NCBI RefSeq assembly: GCF_002776695.1
Contig: NZ_LFJC01000003.1
Span: 5,921,550 to 5,985,549 of the forward strand
DNA length: 64,000 nt
Direction of reading: 5' to 3'
From: Bradyrhizobium nitroreducens
Lineage (GTDB): Bacteria > Pseudomonadota > Alphaproteobacteria > Rhizobiales > Xanthobacteraceae
Numbering within the stretch: position 1 is the stretch's first letter; each line of letters opens with the position of its first letter. The notes below the pieces were generated by a model, which was given only the letters and a program-made list of their open reading frames with translations, ran no database searches and had not been told where the DNA came from. The translations under genes and the position numbers were made by a program. Of the stretch, positions 57,163 to 64,000 are shown piece by piece.

Positions 57163-58350
57163 ATGGGAGGAGTTTTGGAGGGCGTGCGCGTGCTCGATTT
57201 CGGGCGCTATATCGCAGGGCCCTATTGCGCGACCTTGCTGGCCGAATTCGGCGCCGAGGTCATTCGCGTCGAGAAGCGCGACGGCAGCGAGGACCGCTTC
57301 GTGGCGCCGGTCGGCGAGAATGGCGAAGGCGCGCTGTTTCTCCAGGTCAACCGCAACAAGAAGTGCATCACGCTCGATCCGATGAAGCCGGAAGGGCAGG
57401 CGGTGATGCGCCGCCTGATCGCGACCGCGGACGTCGTGGTCGCCAATCTGCCGCCGCAGACCCTGCGCGCGATGAAGCTCGACTACGAGTCCCTGAAGGC
57501 GATCAAGCCCGACATCATCCTGACCACGGCGACCGCGTTCGGCGGGCCGGGGCCATGGTCCGACCGCGTCGGCTTCGACGGCGTCGGGCAGGTGATGTCG
57601 GGATCGGTCTACATGACCGGCGCGGGCGATCCGCCGTATCGCGCCGCGGTGAACTGGGTCGATTTCGGCACCGCGCTGCATTGCGCGTTCGGCACGCTCG
57701 CAGCGTTGATCGAGCGCGGCAAATCCGGGCGCGGTCAGATCGTCGAGGGGGCGCTGCTCGCAACCGCCTTGTCTTTCACCAATGCGACGCTGATCGAGCA
57801 GGCCGTCATCAACGTCAATCGCGTGCCGACGGGAAATCTCGGCCAGACCGCAGCGCCCGCCGACATTTACCGCACCAAAGACGGCTGGGTGCTGTGTCAG
57901 GTCACGGGCCACCCGCTGTTCAAGCGCTGGGCGCGGCTGATGGGCGAGGAGGAGCTGTGGCTGAACGATCCGCGCTTTGCCGACGACATCAGCCGCGGCA
58001 ACAATGGATCCGTCATCAGCGAGCGGATGGCGCGCTGGTGCGCCGAGCGCACCACGCAGGAGGCCGTCGATGCGCTGGGCGAGGCCATGATCCCGACCGG
58101 GCCGGTGCTCTCGCCGCAACAGGCGCTGGATCATCCGCATATCCGCGCCGCCGGCTTCATGCAGGACGTCGACTATCCCGGCCTGCCGAAGCCTGCACCG
58201 GTGACGCGGGCGGCCGTGCGGCTCTCGGAGACGCCGGGCGAGATCGCGCACCGCCCGCCGACGCTCGGCGAGCACACCGATCTCGTGCTCGGAGAGCTCG
58301 GATATGGCGAAGCCGAGATCACGGCGCTTCGGCAGGGCGGGATCATCTAG
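57163..58350 (+). CDS. CaiB/BaiF-family CoA transferase
   Basis: A 395-residue family III CoA transferase. RVLDFGRYIAGPYCATLLAEFGAEVIRVE is the N-terminal signature, with the catalytic Asp in VNWVDFGTALH (about 164). The C-terminus has HPHIRAAGFMQDVDYPG and HTDLVLGELGY. Substrate acids of this family include carnitine, formate/oxalate and aromatic acids; none can be named. I chose the ATG at MGGVLEG; the open frame extends upstream into the ferric-reductase gene. Confidence 0.93.
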   Translation: MGGVLEGVRVLDFGRYIAGPYCATLLAEFGAEVIRVEKRDGSEDRFVAPVGENGEGALFLQVNRNKKCITLDPMKPEGQAVMRRLIATADVVVANLPPQTLRAMKLDYESLKAIKPDIILTTATAFGGPGPWSDRVGFDGVGQVMSGSVYMTGAGDPPYRAAVNWVDFGTALHCAFGTLAALIERGKSGRGQIVEGALLATALSFTNATLIEQAVINVNRVPTGNLGQTAAPADIYRTKDGWVLCQVTGHPLFKRWARLMGEEELWLNDPRFADDISRGNNGSVISERMARWCAERTTQEAVDALGEAMIPTGPVLSPQQALDHPHIRAAGFMQDVDYPGLPKPAPVTRAAVRLSETPGEIAHRPPTLGEHTDLVLGELGYGEAEITALRQGGII

Positions 58351-59534
58351 TTCGACGCCAGCGCCGCCTTGGCGACTTCCGCCATCCAGCCCGACGCCAC
58401 CGGCAGGATCGCATCGTTGAAGTCGTAGCGCGGGCCGTGCAGCTCGGCGCCGTCGCGCAAGGGCCCGTTGCCGATCCAGACGAAGGCGCCCGGCCGCTGC
58501 TGCAGATAATGGGCAAAATCCTCGCCGGCCATGCTGGGGGCGAGGTCGCGGCGCAGCTCGGCGCGCACCTTCTCCGCGGCGATGCGCGCGAGGCCAGCCT
58601 CGTCAGGCGTGTTGACCACGACGCCGACGCCCCAGACGATCTCGGGCGTGACCTTGACGCCGAAGCTGGTCGCAATCCCGGCGCAGCTCCGTTCGATGCC
58701 GTCGAGGATGACGTTTTTCACAGCCTCGCGGTGGTAACGCAGCGTGCCGCGGATGGTCACGCGTCCGGCGATCTGGTTCGGCGCGGTGCCGCCTTCGATG
58801 GTACAGAGCGAGAGCACGGCAGTGTCGAGCGGATCGACGCTGCGCGCGACCACCGATTGCAGGGCCACGATGAGATGGCCAGCCGCCACCACCGGATCGC
58901 GCGTCAGATGCGGCATGCCGGCGTGGCCGGCATGGCCCTCGATGGTGATGGTGATGCGCCCGCCGGAGGCCATGACCACACCGTCGTGCACGGCGATGGT
59001 GCCGGCGGCAAGGCCCGGCCAATTGTGGAAGCCGAACACGCGCTCCATCGGAAAGCGGTCGAACAGCCCGGCCGCGACCATCGCGCGCGAGCCGCCAAAG
59101 CCTTCCTCCGCCGGCTGGAAGATGAAATCGACCGTGCCGCTCCAGCTGTTGTCAGTGGCGAGCAGCGCGGCCGCGCCGAGCAGCGAGGCGGTGTGCCCGT
59201 CATGGCCGCAGGCATGCATCACGCCCGGAGTCCTGGACGCGTAGGCAAGCCCGGTATCCTCGGTGATCGGCAGCGCGTCCATGTCGGCGCGCAGGCCGAC
59301 CCGCCTTTGCGCATGCCCGCGGGTCAAGGTCGCGACGATGCCGTGGCCGCCGATGCCGGCCTCGAAGGGAATGCCGAGCTCGGTGAGCTTGTCCTGCACG
59401 AAGGCGGCGGTGGCTTGTTCCTGGAGCGACAGCTCCGGGTGCGCATGCAGGTGTTGGCGCCACGCGGTCAGTTTCTGGTGCAGCTCGGGTGTCAAGGCAG
59501 GAGTCTCTCGCAGGATGTCGGTGACCGACACCAT
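58347..59534 (-). CDS. M20-family amidohydrolase (hippurate hydrolase-like)
   Basis: A 395-residue metalloamidohydrolase. Zn-ligand motifs are VMHACGHDGHTASLLG (His/Asp, about 102) and FQPAEEGFGG (catalytic Glu and ligand), and the dimerisation domain contains GHAGHAGMPHLTRDP. ITIEGHAGHAG matches the hippurate/aminoacyl amidohydrolase subfamily. It overlaps the convergent CoA transferase gene by 4 bases at the 3' end. ATG 59534 is preferred. Confidence 0.92.
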   Translation of the reverse strand: MVSVTDILRETPALTPELHQKLTAWRQHLHAHPELSLQEQATAAFVQDKLTELGIPFEAGIGGHGIVATLTRGHAQRRVGLRADMDALPITEDTGLAYASRTPGVMHACGHDGHTASLLGAAALLATDNSWSGTVDFIFQPAEEGFGGSRAMVAAGLFDRFPMERVFGFHNWPGLAAGTIAVHDGVVMASGGRITITIEGHAGHAGMPHLTRDPVVAAGHLIVALQSVVARSVDPLDTAVLSLCTIEGGTAPNQIAGRVTIRGTLRYHREAVKNVILDGIERSCAGIATSFGVKVTPEIVWGVGVVVNTPDEAGLARIAAEKVRAELRRDLAPSMAGEDFAHYLQQRPGAFVWIGNGPLRDGAELHGPRYDFNDAILPVASGWMAEVAKAALASN

Positions 59535-59617
59535 AGCGGATAATCCGCTGCCCGCATCCTGCGTTGGGGAATGGCTCGGGTGCAGCCACATCGTCATGGC
59601 GGGCTTGACGGCGCGCT

Positions 59618-60706
59618 TTACGCCGCGAGCTTCGCAAGCCCCGCCCAGTCAAAGCTGATGCCATGCCCGGGCCGGTCCGGTGCCAGCGCCTTGCCGTCCT
59701 GAAGCACCAGCGGATGCTCGATGTACTTGTCCAATCCAAACCCGTGCGCCTCCAGATAGGAGCGGTTCGGGCAGGCCGCGAGCAGATGCACGGTGATGTC
59801 GTGGGCGCCGTGGCTGGTGACGGGCAGGTTGAAGGCTTCCGCCAGCCGGGCGATCTTCATGAAGGCGGAAACGCCGCCGCAATTGGTGACGTCGGGCTCG
59901 GGATAGGACACCGCGCCGCTCGTGATGTAGTTCTTGAACTCCCATAGCGAGCGCAAATTCTCGCCCGCCGCGATCGGCACACAGCCCTCCTGCATGATGC
60001 GCGCGTGCCCGGCGACGTCGTCGGGGATGATCGGCTCCTCCAGCCAGGTGAGGTCGAAAGGAACGAATGCCCGGGCCGCACGGATGGCTTCCTCGACGGT
60101 CCATTTCATGTTGGCATCCGCCATCAGCGGAAAACCGTCACCGAGATGCTGCCGCATCGCCGAGACCTTCGCGACGTCGGCTTTGAGGTCGGGCCGGCCG
60201 ACCTTCATCTTGATGGCGCGAAAACCTTTGGCGAGATTGCCGTCGGTCTGCGCGAGCAGCTCCTCCACGGAGAGATCGAGGTCGATGCCGCCGGCATAGC
60301 ACGGCACGCGCGCATCGAAGCCGCCGAGCAATCGGTACAGCGGCAGATTCGCGCGCCGCGCCTTCAGATCCCACAGCGCGATGTCGAGCGCGGAGAGCGC
60401 CAGCACCACCGGTCCGCCGCGCCCGCCATAATGCAGCGCCCACCAGACATGGTGCCAGATCGCTTCGGTATCGTCGGCCTCGCGGCCTTCGATCAGTGGA
60501 GGAAGCTCGCGCCTGAGGATGTCAGCGACAGCGCCACCATTGCGCCCCACCGTATAGGTGTAGCCGACGCCTTCGGCGCCATCGACGTCGCGGATGCGGC
60601 AGGTGATCAGCTCGAACGCCGTGATCTCGCCATGGGTGGAGTCGGAGAGCGTGACGGGGAGGGGGATCCGGTAGAGGACGGATTCGATGTTTGCGACGCG
60701 CGGCAT
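59618..60706 (-). CDS. Enolase-superfamily enzyme (mandelate racemase/muconate lactonising type)
   Basis: A 362-residue enzyme with an N-terminal capping domain (1-130) and a TIM barrel. The base KMKVG is about 167, the metal ligands are in LMADAN (Asp), WLEEPI (Glu) and AAGENL (Glu), and a His-Asp pair is in SHGAHDITVHL. This fits the mandelate-racemase branch, which abstracts a proton alpha to a carboxylate, often in sugar-acid dehydration. The substrate is unknown. ATG at MPRVANIE is chosen. Confidence 0.92.
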   Translation of the reverse strand: MPRVANIESVLYRIPLPVTLSDSTHGEITAFELITCRIRDVDGAEGVGYTYTVGRNGGAVADILRRELPPLIEGREADDTEAIWHHVWWALHYGGRGGPVVLALSALDIALWDLKARRANLPLYRLLGGFDARVPCYAGGIDLDLSVEELLAQTDGNLAKGFRAIKMKVGRPDLKADVAKVSAMRQHLGDGFPLMADANMKWTVEEAIRAARAFVPFDLTWLEEPIIPDDVAGHARIMQEGCVPIAAGENLRSLWEFKNYITSGAVSYPEPDVTNCGGVSAFMKIARLAEAFNLPVTSHGAHDITVHLLAACPNRSYLEAHGFGLDKYIEHPLVLQDGKALAPDRPGHGISFDWAGLAKLAA

Positions 60707-60824
60707 GGTGCCTCCCTGTTTCCTCTTGTTTCGCGGTCTGTAGGATGGGGCAAGCGCAGCGAACCCCATCATCAACTTCGCAAGCCGCGAGGGGTTTCGC
60801 CAACGCTTGACCTATCCTACGCGA

Positions 60825-61358
60825 TCACCGCTTGTGGGCGACATAGTTGATGCTGATCGAGGCCCGGAGCGGCGGCGTCCGCCACACCGACATATCGAGC
60901 GTGTCGGCGCCGACGCGCCAGCTCGCCAGGCGATGATTGTCGTCGTTGGACGGCTTGTCGGTCCGCTCACGGGCCCTCAGTGATGTCTCGATCAGCCCGG
61001 GCAGCGCCTCGGCCGAGACGCCGACGGCCGACACCGTGCAGCTCACGCTCGGACCATCGTCGGGTCCTGCGAAATAGGCCGTCATGCTGCCGATCCTCTC
61101 GCCGCGCCTGATCAGCTTCGCGGTGTAGAGAATGTCGATGCTGGCCCGACGCTCCATCTCGGCCGTGATCGGGCCGCCGTCACTGACAAAACCCAGGCCC
61201 GTTGCGACGCGCTCGACCTGGCTCGGCCGCGCCGGCTTTGGCGCGCAGATCTTCGCGAAGAGATCGACCAGCAGCGCGCTGTTGTCCTCTTCCGCGCCAG
61301 CCGCGCCCGCAAGCGCCAGCAGCGCAAGTCCTGCGAGCGCGAACCGGCTCACGATCAT
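60825..61358 (-). CDS. Hypothetical secreted protein
   Basis: A 177-residue protein with a signal peptide (MIVSRFALAGLALLALAGAAGA, about 22). The mature domain has FAKICAPKPARPSQVE, TAKLIRRGERIGSMTAYF and a PSVSCTVSAVG strand, with two cysteines. It has no family that I recognise. It overlaps the M20 peptidase stop by an ATGA junction, so it is co-translated with that gene. Confidence 0.75.
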   Translation of the reverse strand: MIVSRFALAGLALLALAGAAGAEEDNSALLVDLFAKICAPKPARPSQVERVATGLGFVSDGGPITAEMERRASIDILYTAKLIRRGERIGSMTAYFAGPDDGPSVSCTVSAVGVSAEALPGLIETSLRARERTDKPSNDDNHRLASWRVGADTLDMSVWRTPPLRASISINYVAHKR

Positions 61359-62563
61359 CACCGCATCGTCGCAACGTGCAGCGCCAGCGCGCACGCCCGG
61401 TCGTATTCGTCGAGGTTGATCCATTCGTCCACCGTGTGCGCCTCGTTTTGGCCGGCACCGAAGGTCACGGTCGGAATGCCGTGACGGACCATCCAGTTGG
61501 CGTCGAGGCCGCCATTGGCGGTGCGGACGTTCGGCGTGCCGCCGACCGCGGACACGGCCTCGACCGCGCGCTTGATCACAGGCTGGCTGTCCTTCATGCG
61601 GAACGGATAATAGTCGGTCTCGGCCTTGAACTTGACCTTGCCGGACTTGCCTTGCGCGTTCGTGACCTTCTTGGCCGCCTTCTCGAACGCGGCCTTGTAG
61701 GCCTTGGTGATCTCCTTGAAGAATTTTCCGTCATGGCTGCGGCACTCGCCGCGCACATGCACGTAGTCGGTGACGACATTGGTGGCATCGCCCGCCGGGC
61801 GGCCCTCGCCGCCGGTGACGGGGCCGACATTGCTGGTGCCCATCCGCGCGCTCGCGCCCTTGCCCTTCACCACCTTGCCGAACCAGCCGCCGGCCTGCAC
61901 GTCGGCGAGCGCCAGCGCCATGATCATGGTCGAGGAGATGCCGCGCTCGGGCGCGACGCCGGCATGCGAGGCGCGGCCGAAGATCTCGACGGTCCAGCGG
62001 TCGGCGCCGACGGCACCGATCACGACGTTGGAGGCGGAGCCGCCGTCATAGTTGAAGGCCATCACGGGCGAGCCGAGCGCGTCCAGCTTGACGTGGCGGG
62101 CGCCATAGAGCCCGCTCTCCTCGCGCACGCAGAACAGCAGCGTGATCGGCGGATGATCGAGCTTCTGCTTTTCGAGCTCGGCCGCCAGCGTCACCAGCAC
62201 GCCGCAGCCGCAGCGGTTGTCGCCGCCGAGCGCGGTCTTGGCCTCGTTGACGATTCTGCGGCCCGATTTCTTCGGCTTGGCACCGGCGCAGAGCGGCACC
62301 GTGTCCATGTGGGTCATGAACATGATGCGCGGCTGGTTGTGCAGCGCGCCGCGGCCGGGCAGGTCGACGATGAGATTGCCGGTCTCGGTCGGCACGGGAA
62401 TGCGGGTATTGGCATCGTCGAGGCGGATCGCCTTGGCCGGCACGCCGGCCTCCTTCAGCGCGGCCGTGAGCTCACGCCCGATCGCCGCCTCCTGTCCGGT
62501 CACGCCCTCGACGGCGAGGAAGCGCATGAGGCGGTCGGTGGCGGCTTTGGTGTCGACAGGCAT
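61358..62563 (-). CDS. M20/M42-type metallopeptidase (peptidase T-like)
   Basis: A 401-residue aminopeptidase-like protein. Zn sites are in FMTHMDTVPLCAG (His/Asp, about 83), GGDNRCGCGVLVT (Asp) and FCVREESGLYGAR (catalytic Glu pair); SHAGVAPERGI lies in the dimerisation domain and the last His ligand in AHTVDEWI near the end. It likely releases N-terminal residues from short peptides in the cytoplasm. ATG 62563 follows AGGAAATAAT. Confidence 0.9.
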   Translation of the reverse strand: MPVDTKAATDRLMRFLAVEGVTGQEAAIGRELTAALKEAGVPAKAIRLDDANTRIPVPTETGNLIVDLPGRGALHNQPRIMFMTHMDTVPLCAGAKPKKSGRRIVNEAKTALGGDNRCGCGVLVTLAAELEKQKLDHPPITLLFCVREESGLYGARHVKLDALGSPVMAFNYDGGSASNVVIGAVGADRWTVEIFGRASHAGVAPERGISSTMIMALALADVQAGGWFGKVVKGKGASARMGTSNVGPVTGGEGRPAGDATNVVTDYVHVRGECRSHDGKFFKEITKAYKAAFEKAAKKVTNAQGKSGKVKFKAETDYYPFRMKDSQPVIKRAVEAVSAVGGTPNVRTANGGLDANWMVRHGIPTVTFGAGQNEAHTVDEWINLDEYDRACALALHVATMR

Positions 62564-62595
62564 GATTATTTCCTTTGGCAGACCGGCCCGCCATC

Positions 62596-63837
62596 CTACG
62601 AACGCGGCGAGGTGTAAGTCAAAAACATCAGCACTCCCAATGCCAGCATCGCCGCCATGAACAGCAGCACGGCCGGCAGTCCCGCGAGCGCCGCCACCGC
62701 GCCCGTCACCGATTGCATCAGCGCCGCGCCGAGGAAGAAGGCGAGGTTGATGGCCGCCAGCGCCTTGCCTGCCACTTGCGCATCGACGAGCTGGCGGGAC
62801 ATGCCGAACAGCAGCGGTTGGGCGGAGGTGGCAAGGCCGATCAGCACAAACAGCACGAGGTCGTATTGCGGCGGCATCACGGGCACGCCCGATAGCACGG
62901 ATACCGCATAGTGCGGCGCCCCGAGCGCCATCAGCGCCAGCAGCAGAGCCCCGGCCATGTGCGTGCCCGCCACCAGATCGCGGCGGCGGCCGAGCCTGCG
63001 GTCGATCATGCCGATGACAAGCGGACCTGCGATCATCGCCAGCGTGAAGGCAGCGAGCTGGTTGCCGGCCTCGACCCGCGTCAGTCCCTTCACGTCCATC
63101 AGCCACGGCCCGCCCCACAATCCGCGCAGCACCAGCGAGGTCGCCAGCGACACCATCGCCAGCGCGATCAGTCCGCGCAGCGGCCGCGACAGGCCGAGCC
63201 TGAGCACCTCGATCATCTGCGATAGCGGCGAGGAATCGTCCTTGTGCTCGGCCGGCTGCTGCGGCACCAATGCGAACACGGCGAGCGCGACCGCGACGCC
63301 GCCGAGCGCGGAAAGCCAGAACCCGGCACGCCAGCCCCAATTGTCGACGACGAAGGCAAGCGGGCTTGCCGACAGCAGCATGCCGATATTGCCGATCGAG
63401 AGGATCGCGCCCGACCACAACCCGAATCGCGCCGCCGACAATTGCTTCGCCGCCAGCGTCATCGGGCACATCAGCATGCCCGACGTCGCAACCCCCAGTA
63501 TGAGCTGCCCGACCGCAAAGCTCGCAGCGCCGGTCGCAAACCCCGACGCCACCGCGCCGAGCACGGTTCCCGCGAGCAGGCTCAGCGACACCGGGCGCAC
63601 GCCGAAGCGATCCATCGCCGCCCCGACCGGGATCTGCGCCGCGGCAAAGGCGAAAGGATAGATCGAGGTGAGGCTCGCCAGCGCCTGCGGCTCGAGATGG
63701 AAGTCCGCGGCCATCAGGTCGAGGCTGACCGCGGGAATGGTGCGCAGCAAGGTGGAGAGCATGTGGCCGCAGGCGAGCGCGACGAGTGCGAAGATCAGCG
63801 CGCGGGTGGCGGTGCCCGCGTGGTCGTGGGTGGTCAT
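62596..63837 (-). CDS. MFS transporter
   Basis: A 413-residue, 12-helix major facilitator protein. It shows the usual loops (GAAMDRFGVRPVSLS near 70, IDRRLGRRRDL near 262) with opposing charged residues. No substrate is indicated by sequence. It lies upstream of the peptidase and hypothetical genes on the same strand with a 32-base gap, suggesting uptake of peptides or their products; this is inference. Confidence 0.9.
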   Translation of the reverse strand: MTTHDHAGTATRALIFALVALACGHMLSTLLRTIPAVSLDLMAADFHLEPQALASLTSIYPFAFAAAQIPVGAAMDRFGVRPVSLSLLAGTVLGAVASGFATGAASFAVGQLILGVATSGMLMCPMTLAAKQLSAARFGLWSGAILSIGNIGMLLSASPLAFVVDNWGWRAGFWLSALGGVAVALAVFALVPQQPAEHKDDSSPLSQMIEVLRLGLSRPLRGLIALAMVSLATSLVLRGLWGGPWLMDVKGLTRVEAGNQLAAFTLAMIAGPLVIGMIDRRLGRRRDLVAGTHMAGALLLALMALGAPHYAVSVLSGVPVMPPQYDLVLFVLIGLATSAQPLLFGMSRQLVDAQVAGKALAAINLAFFLGAALMQSVTGAVAALAGLPAVLLFMAAMLALGVLMFLTYTSPRS

Positions 63838-64000
63838 GAGCGTCCCGTCCCGGCTGGGTTTGTGGTGGCGTTACAGGATTGGAAGCGGCATGCCAATGGT
63901 GAGGAGGAGACTGTCCGTGCTTTGCATGGCCGGCCAGTTCCCGGCTGGTCGCTCAGCTCGGCAACGCGCGCCTCGGTGGCCTTCGCGTCGAGGTGCGGCC
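63834..64000 (-). CDS. Possible 3' end of a gene running off the right edge
   Basis: One minus-strand frame stays open from the edge to a TGA that overlaps the MFS start codon (ATGA). It reads PHLDAKATEARVAEL near the edge, which looks coding, but its last 35 residues look non-coding. Either the frame is real and ends the next operon gene, or this is chance. Without sequence beyond the edge I cannot tell. Confidence 0.2.
   Translation of the reverse strand, partial: PHLDAKATEARVAELSDQPGTGRPCKARTVSSSPLACRFQSCNATTNPAGTGRS

Overview
The window is a GC-rich alphaproteobacterial chromosome segment, most likely Bradyrhizobium or a close relative. The evidence is the gene content (Bradyrhizobium-type formate dehydrogenase accessory genes; the dxs, tlyA and RNA methyltransferase order), TTGA-N6-TCAA (FixK/FNR-type) boxes, a TTAA-N7-TTAA (CtrA-type) box, and dispersed non-coding repeats of the kind that recur in Bradyrhizobium. 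No phage, transposase, integrase or CRISPR array was seen.

Layout. 0-3.4 kb: an ArsR regulator, a Crp/Fnr regulator next to a cytochrome c'-like protein, and a degenerate dispersed repeat. 3.4-12.2 kb: housekeeping genes (SDR, pdxH, a surface lipoprotein, a J-domain protein, an ECF sigma/anti-sigma pair, fabI, a histidine phosphatase, aroC) and a class III nucleotide cyclase. 12.2-15.1 kb: a minus-strand operon of an MFS transporter, two CrcB/FluC subunits, a DUF190 protein and ClpS. Its leader contains a recognisable fluoride riboswitch followed by an intrinsic terminator. 15.3-18.9 kb: secreted or hypothetical proteins and an Acg-like nitroreductase. 19-25.4 kb: RNA methyltransferase, tlyA, nucleoside deoxyribosyltransferase, dxs, xseB and a histone-deacetylase-family protein. 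25.5-30.1 kb: 5'-nucleotidase, enoyl-CoA hydratase and acyl-CoA dehydrogenase. At 30.4 kb: tRNA-Gln(TTG).

31-44.4 kb: a WD40/cytochrome c fusion, then a membrane-bound formate dehydrogenase locus. A plus-strand run of accessory genes (lipoate-ligase-like, DUF6505, DUF6352, DUF3305, DUF3306, all with 4-nt stop/start overlaps) leads into a TorD chaperone with an N-terminal helix-turn-helix, a small Tat protein and the alpha, beta and gamma subunits. A polyferredoxin is divergent from this run. Together they should assemble, export and wire the enzyme to the quinone pool.

45.2-48.1 kb: a compact three-gene cassette of a PD-(D/E)XK nuclease-like protein, a beta-CASP (RNase J-like) metallo-hydrolase and a PP2C phosphatase. 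It is unrelated to its neighbours, looks acquired, and is the best candidate here for an undescribed system.

48.2-57.1 kb: a probable microaerobic segment with four perfect FixK/FNR-type boxes, upstream of an amino-acid permease, an aromatic hydroxylase cluster, an EF-hand protein with a P-type ATPase-hemerythrin fusion, and a ferric-reductase-like flavocytochrome. 57.1-63.8 kb: catabolic and transport genes (CoA transferase, two M20 hydrolases, an enolase-superfamily enzyme, MFS).
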